This document shows, in pieces, positions 32,833 through 43,626 of a DNA stretch of 64,000 nt; the stretch's first letter is position 1; the number at the start of each line of letters is the position of its first letter. The position numbers and the translations under genes are program-made. Source of the DNA: Enterobacter chuandaensis (GTDB lineage: Bacteria > Pseudomonadota > Gammaproteobacteria > Enterobacterales > Enterobacteriaceae); the NCBI RefSeq assembly GCF_003594915.1, contig NZ_QZCS01000020.1, positions 1 to 64,000 on the forward strand, read 5' to 3'. The notes beneath the pieces are model-generated. The model did not search any database, had not been told where the DNA came from, and was given only the letters and a program-made list of their open reading frames with translations.

Positions 32833-34995
32833 TTACACCGTTTCCAGCTTCGCGTAAGCGGCCACCAGCCATTTGATCCCCTGGCCCTGGAACGCGACCT
32901 GCAGGCGGCTGTGCTCGCCGCTACCTTCCAGATTCACAATGGTGCCTTCACCAAACTTCGAGTGACGCACGCGCTGGCCCAGCTTGTAGCCGGTGTCAGT
33001 TTCAGAGATCGGCGAGCCCATACGCGGATGGCTAACCGGGCGGCTGATGCTGGCACGCAGACGCACCTCTTCCACGCACTCTTCCGGCAGTTCGCCGATG
33101 AAGCGCGACGGACGGTGGTAGACCTCTTTGCCGTACAGACGGCGGGTTTCCGCGTAGGTCAGCGTCAGCTTTTGCATGGCGCGAGTGACGCCGACGTAGG
33201 CCAGACGACGCTCCTCCTCCAGACGTCCGCCTTCATCCAGCGACATCTGGCTCGGGAACATCCCCTCTTCCATGCCGACGATAAACACCTGCGGGAACTC
33301 CAGACCTTTGGCGGAGTGCAGGGTCATCAGCTGAACCGCGTCCTGCCAGGTGTCCGCCTGCCCTTCACCCGCTTCCAGCGCGGCGTGAGAGAGGAACGCC
33401 TGCAGCGGCATCAGGTCTTCGTCTTCTTCGTTGTAGCTGAACTGGCGCGTTGCCGTGACCAGTTCCTCTAAGTTCTCAATACGGGTCTGGCCCTTCTCGC
33501 CTTTTTCCTGCTCGTACATGGTGCGCAGGCCCGAGTCTTTGATCACCCGGTCGGTCTGCACGTGCAGCGGCATGTCGGCGGTTTCCTGCGCCAGGGCGTC
33601 AATCAATTCCAGGAAGCGCTGTAATGCGCTGGCGGCACGTCCGGCGAGGGCTTTTTCCTGCAGCAGCTCGCGGCACGCCTGCCACAGCGTCAGCTGGCGA
33701 TCGCGCGAGGCCTGTCGCACCACGTCCAGCGTACGATCGCCAATCCCGCGGGTCGGCGTGTTCACCACGCGCTCAAACGCCGCGTCGTCGTTGCGGTTGG
33801 CGATCAGGCGCAGATAAGAGAGCGCATCCTTGATCTCCTGACGTTCGAAGAAGCGCATGCCGCCATAGATGCGGTACGGCATGCTCACCTGCAGGAGCGC
33901 CTCTTCCAGCACGCGCGACTGGGCGTTGCTGCGATAGAGAATGGCGCACTGCTCCAGCGCGCCGCCATTGTCCTGCCAGGTTTTGATGCGGTTCACCACG
34001 AAACGGGCTTCATCGAGCTCGTTGAAGGCGCAGTAAATCGAGATTGGTTCGCCGTCGACGCCGTCGGTCCACAGCTTTTTGCCGAGACGCCCGTTGTTGT
34101 TCTCAATCAGGGCGTTGGCCGCGCTCAGGATGTTACTGGTTGAGCGGTAGTTCTGCTCCAGACGGATGGTTTCCGCGCCGGGGAAATCGTTGAGGAAGCG
34201 CTGGATGTTCTCCACCTGCGCCCCGCGCCAGCCGTAGATCGACTGGTCGTCATCGCCCACGATCATCACCTTGCCGGTATCACCGGCCAGCAGGCGGATC
34301 CACGCGTACTGGATGTTGTTGGTATCCTGGAATTCGTCCACCAGGATATTGGTGAAGCGTTCGCGGTAGTGCTGCAGGATATGCGGTTTGTTCAGCCACA
34401 GCTCGTGGGCGCGCAGCAGCAGTTCGGCAAAGTCCACCAGCCCGGCACGATCGCACGCTTCCTGATAGGCCTTATAGACGTTCTGCCAGGTCTGCTCGAC
34501 CGGGTTGCCGAAGCTCTGAATGTGGTGCGGGCGAAGGCCTTCGTCTTTCTGACCGTTGATGTACCACATCGCCTGACGCGGCGGCCACTGCTTCTCGTCG
34601 AGGTTCATCGCCTTGATCAGGCGCTTCAGCAGACGGAGCTGGTCTTCGCTGTCGAGGATCTGGAAATCCTGCGGCAGGTTGGCGTCCATATGGTGCGCGC
34701 GCAGCAGACGGTGCGCCAGGCCGTGGAAGGTGCCAACCCACATGCCGCCCTGGCTGGTGCCCATCAGCTGGGCGATACGGTGGCGCATCTCCGCCGCCGC
34801 CTTGTTGGTAAACGTCACCGCCATGATGGAGTACGGTGAGCAGTTTTCCACGCTCTGCAGCCAGGCGATACGGTGAACCAGCACGCGTGTCTTACCACTG
34901 CCCGCCCCAGCCAGAACCAGCAGGTTGGTGCGCGAGGCGGCAACCGCGTCACGCTGTTTGTCATTAAGGCTGTCGAGCAGGTAAGAAACGTCCAT
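32833..34995 (-). CDS. uvrD: DNA helicase II UvrD
   Basis: 3'-5' superfamily 1 helicase of nucleotide excision and mismatch repair. The 720 residues equal E. coli. Walker A is LAGAGSGKTRVL (about 29-40) and motif II is LVDEFQDTNNIQY. Motif III is IVGDDDQSIYGWRGAQ and motif VI is VGVTRAMQKL. The C-terminal Tudor-like RNA polymerase-binding region (LGQRVRHSKFGEGTIVN) is intact. The ATG at 34995 gives MDVSYLLDSL. The leader carries a REP unit and a weak LexA box. Confidence 0.98.
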   Translation of the reverse strand: MDVSYLLDSLNDKQRDAVAASRTNLLVLAGAGSGKTRVLVHRIAWLQSVENCSPYSIMAVTFTNKAAAEMRHRIAQLMGTSQGGMWVGTFHGLAHRLLRAHHMDANLPQDFQILDSEDQLRLLKRLIKAMNLDEKQWPPRQAMWYINGQKDEGLRPHHIQSFGNPVEQTWQNVYKAYQEACDRAGLVDFAELLLRAHELWLNKPHILQHYRERFTNILVDEFQDTNNIQYAWIRLLAGDTGKVMIVGDDDQSIYGWRGAQVENIQRFLNDFPGAETIRLEQNYRSTSNILSAANALIENNNGRLGKKLWTDGVDGEPISIYCAFNELDEARFVVNRIKTWQDNGGALEQCAILYRSNAQSRVLEEALLQVSMPYRIYGGMRFFERQEIKDALSYLRLIANRNDDAAFERVVNTPTRGIGDRTLDVVRQASRDRQLTLWQACRELLQEKALAGRAASALQRFLELIDALAQETADMPLHVQTDRVIKDSGLRTMYEQEKGEKGQTRIENLEELVTATRQFSYNEEDEDLMPLQAFLSHAALEAGEGQADTWQDAVQLMTLHSAKGLEFPQVFIVGMEEGMFPSQMSLDEGGRLEEERRLAYVGVTRAMQKLTLTYAETRRLYGKEVYHRPSRFIGELPEECVEEVRLRASISRPVSHPRMGSPISETDTGYKLGQRVRHSKFGEGTIVNLEGSGEHSRLQVAFQGQGIKWLVAAYAKLETV

Positions 34996-35032
34996 TGGCA
35001 CCGTCACATAGTCTTCAGGAACACAGCAAAAC

Positions 35033-35058
35033 GCCCGGTGGCGCTTCGCTTACCGGGC
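35033..35058. repeat. REP unit in the uvrD leader
   Basis: The palindrome GCCCGGTGGC...TTACCGGGC lies 38 bases before the uvrD start and downstream of the LexA-like box. It should therefore be transcribed as a hairpin in the uvrD 5' leader. On the minus strand GTTTTG follows the stem. Confidence 0.75.
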
Positions 35059-35074
35059 CTACAACTGCAAAACC

Positions 35075-35090
35075 CTGGTAATTTATACAA
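35075..35090 (-). promoter_or_regulatory. Degenerate LexA (SOS) box of uvrD
   Basis: The minus strand reads TTG-N10-CAG with an AT-rich centre. It aligns with the E. coli uvrD SOS box CTG-N10-CAG but has one half-site base changed. Its position 80 bases before uvrD and just after yigB fits the known SOS control of uvrD. The weaker match implies looser repression. Confidence 0.5.
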
Positions 35091-35102
35091 TATTACTGGT
35101 GA

Positions 35103-35819
35103 TTATATCAGCGTCGTGAGGGATGCCAACCGTGAAATTTCCACGTGCGGCAGAAGACGGCTGTCGGCTGCGGTCATCAGCTCCGCATTTTCTGGCTTGA
35201 TCCAGCAGGCCTGCATGCCGCAGCGGATAGCACCCGCCACGTCGGTGGTCAGGTCGTCGCCCACGTGAAGTATGTTACCGAGCGGCAGATTCAGTTTTTC
35301 CGCTGCAAGGTGATACATATCGCTGAACGGCTTCGAGCGCCCGTGCGGGCCCGCGCGCAGCACGAACTCGAAGTAATCCCCGAGGCCAAACAGCTCCGGC
35401 TGGGCGTTGCCGTTGGTAATGGCCACCAGCGGCCACTTTTCAGCGAGCTTAGCCAGCGTGTCGTGGGTTTCCTGCGGCACGTCGATCCGGCTGCGCCATT
35501 TGGCAAAGTTTTCCATGGACGCTTCGGCACCGATGGCCGCATCCTGCGCACTCAGGCCAGCGTTGAGCATCGCCTGCTCAACCGCACGGCGACGCCATTC
35601 GGTCACGTCGTGGTAAATCTCCGGCTCGGTCTCCCGCAGGGACTGGCGCAGCTGCTGGAAGTCTTTATTCTGCATCGCTTTCAGCGCGGGATGGTAATTT
35701 TGCACAAACGCCAGCGACTCCTGCTCAGTACGCAGGATCACCTCGCGGTTGTCATAAAGGGTGTCATCAAGGTCAAACGTCAGGGCTGAAATCTGACCGA
35801 GTGGGCGGTAAAAACGCAT
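35103..35819 (-). CDS. yigB: HAD-family FMN phosphatase YigB
   Basis: HAD hydrolase, 238 residues as in E. coli, reported to dephosphorylate FMN to riboflavin. Motif I is [12 protein letters not shown] (about residues 15-26), motif II is [11 protein letters not shown] and motif III-IV is [15 protein letters not shown]. It overlaps xerC by one base and is the last gene before the uvrD promoter. Confidence 0.93.
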   Translation of the reverse strand: MRFYRPLGQISALTFDLDDTLYDNREVILRTEQESLAFVQNYHPALKAMQNKDFQQLRQSLRETEPEIYHDVTEWRRRAVEQAMLNAGLSAQDAAIGAEASMENFAKWRSRIDVPQETHDTLAKLAEKWPLVAITNGNAQPELFGLGDYFEFVLRAGPHGRSKPFSDMYHLAAEKLNLPLGNILHVGDDLTTDVAGAIRCGMQACWIKPENAELMTAADSRLLPHVEISRLASLTTLI

Positions 35820-36721
35820 TATTTCCCCCGTTTGGCGCGTGGATGCGCCGCGTCATACACCGAGGCAAGGTGTTGGAAGTCTAAGTGGGTGTAGATTTGA
35901 GTGGTCGACAGATTCGCGTGGCCGAGCAGTTCCTGTACGCCGCGCAGATCGCCGCTCGATTCCAGCATGTGGGTGGCAAACGAGTGGCGCAGCTTGTGTG
36001 GATGCACGTGGCTGTTCAGCCCCTGCTTGATGCCCCACTCCGCAAAGCGCTTCTGCACGTTACGCGCGGAGATCCGCTTGCCGAGCTTTGATAAAAACAG
36101 CGCATCCTCTTCCGCGCCAAACAGGCCGCGCAGATCCAGCCAGTGCTCAATCCAGGAAACCGCGTTACGGCCAATCGGCAGGCGGCGCTCTTTGCTGCCC
36201 TTGCCCATCACCCACACTTCGCCGGATTCCAGATCGAGATGCTTTAAGTCGAGGTTCACCAGTTCGGAGAGACGCAGGCCCGCGCCGTACATCACCTCCA
36301 GCATCGCGCGGTCGCGCACGGCCAGCGGATCGTTCAGATCGATATCCAGCAGACGGTTTACGTCGTCAACGTCGATATTTTTCGGCAGATGCCGCGGGGC
36401 TTTCGGCGTGGCGATCCCTTTCGCCGGGTTGGCTTTCAGGCCGCCCTGGCTGACCAGCCAGTCGAAGAAGCTGCGCAGCGCAGAGAGCCGAAGCGCCAGG
36501 CTCGCCGGGCTGAGATTTTTTTTACGGCTACGCACGACGAACCCGCGTACCGTGGCAGCGTCACATTGTTGCCAGCTTTTCAGGCCGATTTCTTCGGCAA
36601 TCTGGATGATGGCATCAAGCTGACGCTGATAGTTGAGCAGCGTGATAGGGCTGAGCTGACGTTCAACGCCCAGATAGCGCAGAAAGCGCGAGACGTCAGT
36701 GGCGAGCAGTCCGTCCGTCAT
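35819..36721 (-). CDS. xerC: Tyrosine recombinase XerC
   Basis: Site-specific recombinase that acts with XerD at dif (and cer-type sites) to resolve chromosome dimers. The 300 residues include the complete catalytic set: Arg150 (GAGLRLSEL), Lys174 ([10 protein letters not shown]), His242 and Arg245 ([12 protein letters not shown]), His268 ([11 protein letters not shown]) and the nucleophile Tyr277 (QIYTHLDF). It overlaps yigA by four bases. The gene order dapF-yigA-xerC-yigB is that of E. coli. Confidence 0.98.
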   Translation of the reverse strand: MTDGLLATDVSRFLRYLGVERQLSPITLLNYQRQLDAIIQIAEEIGLKSWQQCDAATVRGFVVRSRKKNLSPASLALRLSALRSFFDWLVSQGGLKANPAKGIATPKAPRHLPKNIDVDDVNRLLDIDLNDPLAVRDRAMLEVMYGAGLRLSELVNLDLKHLDLESGEVWVMGKGSKERRLPIGRNAVSWIEHWLDLRGLFGAEEDALFLSKLGKRISARNVQKRFAEWGIKQGLNSHVHPHKLRHSFATHMLESSGDLRGVQELLGHANLSTTQIYTHLDFQHLASVYDAAHPRAKRGK

Positions 36722-37425
36722 ACGCGTTCAATCCAGCGCTCCAGCAGCTCGGGCAGCATCAGGGCGATCTCCTGCAGCAGGTGCGTGGCTTGCCCCTGCT
36801 CATAGTGGTGCGCGTCGCGGCTGGTAAATAATATTACCCCCAGGTCGCCATCGCGCCCCATCAGCGACATCGCCACCGAGCCAATCGCTTTGGCTTCCGG
36901 TAACACCACCAGCAGCTCAGGCCCGTTCAGCGGCCCCAGATAGTGGTGCTCATGGCCCAGGCGCTGAATGCGCAGCGGCTCAAACGCCTGACGGCTGAGC
37001 GCCAGATGGGTAAACCCCGACGGTGCGCCAATGCGCCAGCGGTCAGGGAACAGACGAATCGTTGCGCCCGCCAGCCCCAGCTCACGCGCCCAGCGGTGGA
37101 AGCGGCTGAGAAACTCTTCGAGGCTGTGCGCCGACGCCAGACGCGCCTGCAGGTGCAGAAGGCGATAGAACAGGCTTTCGTTGGTGCTGGCCTGCTCCAT
37201 CAGCAGCGTCATGTTCTCTTCAAGCTGGTTGATGTGGTTACGCGAGCGCGCCATGTGCCATTCGACCAGCGACACGGTCCCGCGAACCGGATGCGGCACG
37301 CGCATCTGTTCGACGACGCGTGCATTGCGAATAAAAAACTCAGGATTGTTCAGCAGATAATCAACAACAGCGCTGTCGTCCAGTTCCGTCACTGTTTCCT
37401 GCAGTTCTTCCCCTGGTTGTTTCAT
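36718..37425 (-). CDS. yigA: DUF484 family protein YigA
   Basis: A 235-residue DUF484 protein, predicted to have a GAF-like fold. No function is established. The segment [20 protein letters not shown] marks the family N-terminus, followed by a helical stretch and a ligand-binding-like domain from about residue 90. It overlaps dapF and xerC by four bases each, so it is translated within one tightly packed operon. Confidence 0.9.
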   Translation of the reverse strand: MKQPGEELQETVTELDDSAVVDYLLNNPEFFIRNARVVEQMRVPHPVRGTVSLVEWHMARSRNHINQLEENMTLLMEQASTNESLFYRLLHLQARLASAHSLEEFLSRFHRWARELGLAGATIRLFPDRWRIGAPSGFTHLALSRQAFEPLRIQRLGHEHHYLGPLNGPELLVVLPEAKAIGSVAMSLMGRDGDLGVILFTSRDAHHYEQGQATHLLQEIALMLPELLERWIERV

Positions 37426-38246
37426 AGATGGATAAACCCGTCATAAACATGTGTCGCCGGGCCCGTCATATACAGTGGATGACCCGGTCCTTTCCAGGCG
37501 ATATCAAGCCGACCGCCCGGTAACTCCACGCGAACCTCTTCCGCCAGTAACCCCTGAGAGATACCAACGGCGACAGCCGCACAGGCGCCGCTTCCGCAGG
37601 CCTGGGTTTCGCCCGCGCCGCGCTCGTAAACCCGCAGGCGAATGTGCTCACACTTCACCACCTGCATAAAGCCGATGTTCGCGCGCTCCGGGAACCGCTC
37701 GTGGCTCTCCAGCACCGGGCCGAGCGTTTCGACCGCCGCGGTTTCCACGTCATCCACCTGAATCACGCAGTGCGGGTTACCCATCGAGACGACGCCGCAC
37801 AATACTGTCTGCTCGGCCGCACGCATAATATAGGTCTTTTCCGCTTTGTTTGCGCGAAACGGCACGGCGGAAGGCTCGAAGTTAGGCTCGCCCATATTGA
37901 CGCGCACCAGCTCATCGTCGGTAACGCTGAGCACCATACGACCATTAGCGGTACTGACGCGGATATCGCGCTTGTTGGTCAGCCCTTTCAGGCGAACAAA
38001 ACGGGCAAAACAGCGCGCGCCGTTGCCGCACTGGTTCACCTCACTGCCGTCCGCGTTAAAAATACGGTAGTGGAAATCGAGGTCGGGATCGTAGGGCGGC
38101 TCAACCACCAGCAGCTGATCGAACCCCACGCCCACGTGCCGATCCGCCAGGCGACGGATCAGTTCCGGGGAGAAAAACACATTCTGCGTTACCGCGTCGA
38201 CGACCATAAAATCGTTGCCAAGGCCATGCATTTTAGAGAACTGCAT
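37422..38246 (-). CDS. dapF: Diaminopimelate epimerase
   Basis: Interconverts LL- and meso-diaminopimelate for lysine and peptidoglycan synthesis. The 274 residues equal E. coli. The two catalytic cysteines are Cys73 ([13 protein letters not shown]) and the Cys of [14 protein letters not shown] near 217. The ATG at 38246 gives [12 protein letters not shown]. It lies 35 bases downstream of lptM. Confidence 0.98.
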   Translation of the reverse strand: MQFSKMHGLGNDFMVVDAVTQNVFFSPELIRRLADRHVGVGFDQLLVVEPPYDPDLDFHYRIFNADGSEVNQCGNGARCFARFVRLKGLTNKRDIRVSTANGRMVLSVTDDELVRVNMGEPNFEPSAVPFRANKAEKTYIMRAAEQTVLCGVVSMGNPHCVIQVDDVETAAVETLGPVLESHERFPERANIGFMQVVKCEHIRLRVYERGAGETQACGSGACAAVAVGISQGLLAEEVRVELPGGRLDIAWKGPGHPLYMTGPATHVYDGFIHL

Positions 38247-38281
38247 CATTTGCTCCATTGCGCGGGTACAGAACGTTGTCG

Positions 38282-38485
38282 TCAGAGGTTAACCTGAGTC
38301 GGGCCACCGTTGTCGCCACGATCGTTAGTCTTTGGCGTGGAAGACTCAATGCCGCTATTCACCGGTTTTGTCGGCGGCGGTGCGATTTTATCCGCTGGCG
38401 GGAAGTAGAGTGGTCCCTTCAGTCCACAGCCGGTCAGGCTAAACAGCGTGATGAGAACGGCAAGCGTTCGGAAGACGTTTTTCAT
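38282..38485 (-). CDS. lptM: Lipoprotein LptM (YifL), LPS assembly factor
   Basis: A 67-residue outer-membrane lipoprotein that stabilises the LptD/LptE translocon. A signal peptide ends in the lipobox LTGC with the acylated Cys20, followed by the highly conserved [10 protein letters not shown] and a Pro-rich, hydrophilic tail ending in QVNL. Length and lipobox match E. coli YifL. It lies just upstream of dapF and is divergent from cyaY. Confidence 0.93.
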   Translation of the reverse strand: MKNVFRTLAVLITLFSLTGCGLKGPLYFPPADKIAPPPTKPVNSGIESSTPKTNDRGDNGGPTQVNL

Positions 38486-38620
38486 TATAAAGTTGCTCGT
38501 AAGTTCAAATCTGTTTCTATCATCGCAGGAGAAGACACAAAAGCAAGAGTTTGCCGCTTTCCTGCAACGGGAATTATTTAGCGTTATACTGCCGCCATCA
38601 CGAAAAACAGGAACAAAACC

Positions 38621-38941
38621 ATGAACGACAGTGAATTCCATCGCCTTGCCGACACCCTGTGGATGACCATCGAAGAACGTATCGACGACTGGGACGGCGA
38701 CAGCGATATCGATTGTGAAATCAACGGCGGCATTCTGACCCTGAGCTTCGAAAACGGCAGCAAAATTATTATTAACCGCCAGGAGCCGCTTCACCAGGTG
38801 TGGCTGGCGGCCAAACAGGGCGGCTATCACTTTGATTTGAAGGGTGACGAGTGGGTTTGCGACCGCAGCGGCGAAACGTTCTGGGATCTGCTGGAGCAGG
38901 CGGCGACGGCGCAGGCGGGTGAGGATGTGAGTTTCAGGTAG
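38621..38941 (+). CDS. cyaY: Iron-sulfur cluster frataxin-like protein CyaY
   Basis: Bacterial frataxin, which binds iron and regulates IscS-dependent Fe-S assembly. The 106 residues match E. coli. The acidic N-terminal helix ([20 protein letters not shown]) and the strand [21 protein letters not shown] with the family NRQ/PLHQ motif are present, then GYHFD. It is convergent with cyaA and separated from it by a BIME. Confidence 0.96.
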   Translation: MNDSEFHRLADTLWMTIEERIDDWDGDSDIDCEINGGILTLSFENGSKIIINRQEPLHQVWLAAKQGGYHFDLKGDEWVCDRSGETFWDLLEQAATAQAGEDVSFR

Positions 38942-38948
38942 TTTTGTT

Positions 38949-39025
38949 GCCCGGTGGCGGCTACGCCTTACCGGGCCTACAACGGCTCGAACCGTAGGCC
39001 GGGTAAGGCGTAGCCGCCACCCGGC
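38949..39025. repeat. BIME: inverted REP pair between cyaY and cyaA
   Basis: Two REP units in opposite orientation (38949-38976 and 38998-39025), each GCCCGGTGGC...-type palindromes, are separated by 21 bases. Each unit is almost the reverse complement of the other. They fill the gap between the convergent genes cyaY and cyaA. Confidence 0.85.
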
Positions 39026-39033
39026 GAAAAGCC

Positions 39034-41577
39034 TCAGGAAAAATACTGCTGCAACAGCGGTGCGGTATCCTGGTTCGCAGGCACGGCAGGGGCAATCGCC
39101 TGCGTACGGAACGGGATCACCTGCGCTCGCCCATCCACATTCACAATCTGGTAGAACTGCGGCAGGTTGAAGTTGATAAAGCTGGAGCCGTAGGTGAAAC
39201 GGTCATGCGAGGAAGAGTAGAAGCGGCTGACGTCGCGCACCAGCTCCTCTTTGCTGCCTTCACAGTGGTGATACACCTCGGCACGGTTGGTCTCATCCAG
39301 AATGTAGATGTTGAACCCGGCATCGTCGCCCGACTCTTCAAAGAAGAACTGAATAATCCCTTCGCTCGCAAAGCCGTCCACTACCTGTGGCAGCTTGACG
39401 TGGTTGGTTTCCACCTGAACCGACAGGCCGTGCAGCTTGTTGTGCGAAATCGCGCCGTAGAACTCGATAGCGTTTTCCAGCTTCTGGACCGACACGTTCA
39501 GACGCTCGAAGAACAGGCCCCAGGTCTGGCCTGAGACGCGCAGCGCTTTAAAGCGTCCGGTCTCCTGACGGGTACTGGAGAGACGCAGTTCGATACATTC
39601 GGAGACCAGCTGCTGCACGCGGGTACGAATTAAACCGCGCAGGTGCTGGCTGTAGCAGAACACTTCGACGCTGTCCGGCGGCGCGGCGTCCTGGTGCATC
39701 TTGCCGAGAATGGTTTTCAGCGCTTCGATCATCGCCTGCTCGCCGTTGAAGTGCAGGGTACGCACTTCGTTCCACGAGTTGCGGTACAGCAGGTCTACGC
39801 TGCCCACCAGGCAGTTTTGCTGCTCGCCAAAGCTGAAAACGTCCAGCTTGCGGAAGTCAAAATGGACCACCTGATTGCGGAAGGCCGCCGTCGGGTCGTA
39901 CTCCAGGTTGACGATAATCGCCAGATGGCGGATCTCGCACGGGCTGTAGAGCGCTTTTGGCGTTGGCGCTGGCAGACGCAGCGGGAAGTGGTGCGAAACA
40001 TCGGCAACCATCTCCTGCAGCTTGGCTAAATCGACGACCTCGTTGCCCTTGATAAACAGGCGCGTGCGCGAGGTCAACAGGCCGTTAAACCAGGCCCACG
40101 CCACCAGCTTGTTCAGGTAGCGGTTATATTCCAGCGGCTGATGGCTGATGATGGAGTCCATGCTTGGCGCACGGTTGTACAGATACCACCCGGTGCGGTT
40201 TGCGCGGCCCGGCGGCACGTAGATAAAGGTCAGGTTTGGTTCAGACAGGTCAGGCGAAATCTGCGGGTTAACCAGGGTCACTTTGCCCGGCAGCGCTTCA
40301 AACGCGGCGTACAGCTTACGGGTCAATACACCGATATCCTGCGGGCTGGCGGACACGCTGAGGTTATTGCGGCGCGCAAAGCGGATCAGGTTACGATAGC
40401 TTTGCATCATCGCGTCGAGCAGTTCGTTGTGCGCTTCACGCACCTGATCGATCTTCCAGTTGGCGCGGTTATCGAGCATGGACAGACGCGCTTCGTCCCA
40501 TCCCCACTCTTTCACTAACTGACTGACCACTTCACGACGCCAGCCCACACAGGCGCGCTCGCGGCTCAGCTTTTCACAAACTTTGAGATAGAAACATCGA
40601 CGCACCAGGTCAAGGCGCGTGGAATCATCAATGGCTTTCAGGTATTCGGTAACGCGTTCCAGCATCATGCAGTAGGCATCGAGCCCGTAAGAGACAATTT
40701 CCCCGTCGTGAAGACGCTGCTTGATATCTTTCGCCAGCAGGCGCGGCGTAGGGTATTCCCAGGAATAGGCTTCCAGCAGCAGCGTTTTCAGCACCGCTTT
40801 ATACGGTGAGTCGATGCTCTTATAGAGCTGCCAGAGGCTTGCGCCAAAATACTCTTCGGCGGACAGGGAGCTGAGGCCGCCCAGATCCAGCCATTCGTTT
40901 GGCGTCAGTACGCCCTGCGCGTAAAGCGACATGACGTAGTCGTCGTAATGCTCTTCTTCTTCGCACGGGACCATATTCCACAGAATACGCTTCCCGGCCA
41001 GACGAACGGCAGTACGGTAAAATTCATCCAGCAACAGGATGTGCTGAGTCGAGCCGCAGTCTTCACCACCCAGACTGCCGCTTTCGTTATGACGGAAACG
41101 GTTTTCATCAATCAGGAAGAAGCTCACTTCCACGCCGAGCGACGCCGCCCAGCTCTCCAGCAGGCTACATTTACGCTGCAGCAGCTGGCGCTCTTCGTTA
41201 TCGAGCCAGGATTGATGGCAGACCCAGATATCCAGGTCTGAAGAACAGCTCTGCCCTACCGATGAGGTACTTCCCATCGAGTAAACGCCGGTAATCGGCA
41301 GCTCACCTTTCGGGGATTCCTGCGGCGGCATGCCGCGGTAGAGTTCCAGTTCGTTCAGATAATGCTGTTGGGTTTCATCAGGCGTGAAGAGGCAAATGCC
41401 CTGGGGAACGTTACCATCGAGGTAGCCCGGCATCAGCGGATGGTGATAGTGCAATAATGTCGGCAGCAGACTGTACACCTGCTGGAAAGCAGGGCCCATG
41501 GCAGCAAGCGCGCGATCCACACGCAGTTGATTTATGGCATCCAGTCTCTGTTTCAGAGTCTCAATATAGAGGTACAA
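39034..41577 (-). CDS. cyaA: Class I adenylate cyclase
   Basis: Makes cAMP for CRP-dependent catabolite control. Its activity is stimulated by phosphorylated EIIA-Glc through the C-terminal regulatory half. The 847 residues (E. coli 848) begin at TTG, as in E. coli, with [19 protein letters not shown]. The catalytic nucleotidyltransferase segment [19 protein letters not shown] lies near residues 103-121. The rare TTG start, without a strong ribosome site, fits the known low translation of this gene. A CRP site overlaps its promoter. Confidence 0.97.
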   Translation of the reverse strand: MYLYIETLKQRLDAINQLRVDRALAAMGPAFQQVYSLLPTLLHYHHPLMPGYLDGNVPQGICLFTPDETQQHYLNELELYRGMPPQESPKGELPITGVYSMGSTSSVGQSCSSDLDIWVCHQSWLDNEERQLLQRKCSLLESWAASLGVEVSFFLIDENRFRHNESGSLGGEDCGSTQHILLLDEFYRTAVRLAGKRILWNMVPCEEEEHYDDYVMSLYAQGVLTPNEWLDLGGLSSLSAEEYFGASLWQLYKSIDSPYKAVLKTLLLEAYSWEYPTPRLLAKDIKQRLHDGEIVSYGLDAYCMMLERVTEYLKAIDDSTRLDLVRRCFYLKVCEKLSRERACVGWRREVVSQLVKEWGWDEARLSMLDNRANWKIDQVREAHNELLDAMMQSYRNLIRFARRNNLSVSASPQDIGVLTRKLYAAFEALPGKVTLVNPQISPDLSEPNLTFIYVPPGRANRTGWYLYNRAPSMDSIISHQPLEYNRYLNKLVAWAWFNGLLTSRTRLFIKGNEVVDLAKLQEMVADVSHHFPLRLPAPTPKALYSPCEIRHLAIIVNLEYDPTAAFRNQVVHFDFRKLDVFSFGEQQNCLVGSVDLLYRNSWNEVRTLHFNGEQAMIEALKTILGKMHQDAAPPDSVEVFCYSQHLRGLIRTRVQQLVSECIELRLSSTRQETGRFKALRVSGQTWGLFFERLNVSVQKLENAIEFYGAISHNKLHGLSVQVETNHVKLPQVVDGFASEGIIQFFFEESGDDAGFNIYILDETNRAEVYHHCEGSKEELVRDVSRFYSSSHDRFTYGSSFINFNLPQFYQIVNVDGRAQVIPFRTQAIAPAVPANQDTAPLLQQYFS

Positions 41578-41715
41578 GACGTATCGCCTGATGTTTCCGG
41601 GTGTCGTAAGCTATTCAAAACACGAATAACAGCGAGCCCGCAGTATTTCAAAAAGATAACCGTTACCCTTTTTTCGCCCTTATCATTATGGTGGTACCGA
41701 CGAAAAAATGGTCTA

Positions 41716-41754
41716 AAACGTGATCAATTTAACACCTTGCCGGTTGACCGTAAA
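41716..41754 (-). promoter_or_regulatory. cyaA P2 promoter with overlapping CRP site
   Basis: On the minus strand a -35 TTTACG (41749-41754), a 16-base spacer and a -10 TTAAAT (41727-41732) lie in the cyaA leader. A CRP site, TGTTA-N6-TCACG (core 41719-41734), covers the -10. This matches the E. coli P2 arrangement in which cAMP-CRP represses cyaA. Confidence 0.75.
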
Positions 41755-41771
41755 GAAAGATGCGCTACATA
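41744..41771 (+). promoter_or_regulatory. Possible hemC promoter
   Basis: TTGACC (41744-41749), a 16-base spacer and TACATA (41766-41771) read towards hemC. Its -35 touches the -35 of cyaA P2, so the two promoters would be back to back. The rest of the 350-base cyaA-hemC gap shows no supportable gene. Confidence 0.45.
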
Positions 41772-41927
41772 CAAGTGTAGCACCGTTCTGTACGTGTAAA
41801 TTCCTGAATACGGCTACGGCTGACGAATACGCCGCCTTGTCCCTCTCACGCTTCATCAACCGTAAAACTGCCATCCCAGAGTCAACAATGTTAGGATGGT
41901 TAGCGATTGATAATGACGGTAACAAGC

Positions 41928-42869
41928 ATGTTAGACAATGTTTTGAGAATTGCCACACGCCAAAGCCCTCTCGCGCTCTGGCAGGCACATTATGTTAAGC
42001 AGCGCCTTGAAGCCTGCCACAGTGGATTGCGCGTCGAGCTGGTGCCGATGGTCACGCGCGGTGACGTGATCCTGGATACGCCACTGGCGAAAGTGGGCGG
42101 CAAGGGCCTGTTTGTCAAAGAGCTGGAACTGGCATTGCTTGAGAACCGCGCCGATATCGCCGTTCATTCGATGAAGGACGTGCCCGTCGAGTTCCCGGAA
42201 GGGCTGGGGCTGGTGACCATCTGCGAGCGCGAAGATCCGCGCGATGCGTTTGTCTCTAACCACTATGACTCCCTCGACGCGCTGCCAGAAGGTAGCGTGG
42301 TTGGCACGTCCAGTTTACGCCGTCAGTGTCAGCTGGCAGAGCGTCGTCCTGACCTTATCATCCGCTCGCTGCGCGGTAACGTCGGCACGCGTCTGGGCAA
42401 GCTGGATAACGGCGATTACGATGCCATTATTCTTGCCGTTGCTGGCCTGAAGCGCCTGGGGCTGGAGGAACGTATTCGCGTGGCGCTGCCGCCAGAGCTG
42501 TCGCTGCCGGCCGTCGGCCAGGGTGCCGTCGGCATTGAGTGCCGTCTGGACGATGCGCGCACCCGCGAACTGCTCGCCCCGCTGAACCATGACGAGACCG
42601 CTATTCGCGTAAAAGCCGAGCGGGCGATGAACACCCGCCTCGAAGGAGGGTGTCAGGTGCCGATTGGCAGCTATGCTGAATTAACAGACGGTGAACTGTG
42701 GCTGCGCGCGCTGGTGGGCGCCCCGGACGGTTCGCAGATGGTGCGCGGCGAACGTCGCGGCAAGCCGCAGGATGCCGAGCAGCTTGGCGTGTCGCTGGCG
42801 GAAGAGTTGCTGAATAACGGCGCGCGTGAAATTCTGACCGAGGTCTATAACGGAGAACCCCCAGCATGA
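41928..42869 (+). CDS. hemC: Porphobilinogen deaminase (hydroxymethylbilane synthase)
   Basis: Condenses four porphobilinogens into hydroxymethylbilane on a dipyrromethane cofactor. The 313 residues equal E. coli. The cofactor-binding cysteine lies in [15 protein letters not shown] near residue 242. The substrate-binding arginine-rich segments [16 protein letters not shown] and [14 protein letters not shown] are intact. The ATG at 41928 gives [19 protein letters not shown]. It overlaps hemD by four bases and begins the hemCDXY operon. Confidence 0.97.
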   Translation: MLDNVLRIATRQSPLALWQAHYVKQRLEACHSGLRVELVPMVTRGDVILDTPLAKVGGKGLFVKELELALLENRADIAVHSMKDVPVEFPEGLGLVTICEREDPRDAFVSNHYDSLDALPEGSVVGTSSLRRQCQLAERRPDLIIRSLRGNVGTRLGKLDNGDYDAIILAVAGLKRLGLEERIRVALPPELSLPAVGQGAVGIECRLDDARTRELLAPLNHDETAIRVKAERAMNTRLEGGCQVPIGSYAELTDGELWLRALVGAPDGSQMVRGERRGKPQDAEQLGVSLAEELLNNGAREILTEVYNGEPPA

Positions 42870-43606
42870 GTATTCTTGTCACCCGCCCTTCTCCCGCAGG
42901 AGAGCAGTTAGTGAGCCGTCTGCGCGCACTGGGGCAGGTGGCCTGGAGTTTTCCGCTGATTGAATTCTCCCCCGGTCGGGAGCTCTCTGCGCTCGCCGAC
43001 CAGATGAATACCCTGCAGGACGGCGACCTGCTGTTTGCGCTATCGCAGCATGCCGTGGAATTTGCCCACGCGCAGCTGCAACAGGCGGGGACACGCTGGC
43101 CGACCGCTCCGCGCTACTTCGCTATCGGCAGAACCACCGCGCTGGCCCTACATACCGTGAGTGGAACAGACGTTCGCTACCCGTTGGATCGGGAAATCAG
43201 CGAAGTCTTGCTACAATTACCTGAATTACAAACTATTGCCGGAAAGCGCGCGCTTATTTTGCGCGGCAACGGTGGCCGCGAACTGCTGGGCGAAACGCTG
43301 CGCGAACGCGGGGCTGACGTCACGTTTGTCGAGTGCTACCAGCGCTGTGCGAAACACTACGACGGCGCGGAAGAGGCGATGCGCTGGCACGCGCGCGGCA
43401 TTAATACGCTAGTGGTTACCAGCGGTGAAATGTTACAACAGCTTTGGTCGCTGATACCGCGTTGGTATCGCGAAAACTGGTTACTCCGCTGTCGGCTTCT
43501 GGTCGTCAGTGAGCGTCTGGCGAACCTCGCCCGGGAACTGGGCTGGCAGGATATTCGGATCGCTGATAACGCCGACAACGATGCGCTGCTGCGCGCATTA
43601 CAATAA
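42866..43606 (+). CDS. hemD: Uroporphyrinogen-III synthase
   Basis: Cyclises hydroxymethylbilane with inversion of ring D. The 246 residues match E. coli. This family is poorly conserved, but the N-terminal [21 protein letters not shown], the middle [21 protein letters not shown] and the segment TSGEMLQQL are recognisable. It starts within the stop of hemC, so translation is coupled. Confidence 0.95.
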   Translation: MSILVTRPSPAGEQLVSRLRALGQVAWSFPLIEFSPGRELSALADQMNTLQDGDLLFALSQHAVEFAHAQLQQAGTRWPTAPRYFAIGRTTALALHTVSGTDVRYPLDREISEVLLQLPELQTIAGKRALILRGNGGRELLGETLRERGADVTFVECYQRCAKHYDGAEEAMRWHARGINTLVVTSGEMLQQLWSLIPRWYRENWLLRCRLLVVSERLANLARELGWQDIRIADNADNDALLRALQ

Positions 43607-43626
43607 CTCTCAAATGGGAAGCCATA

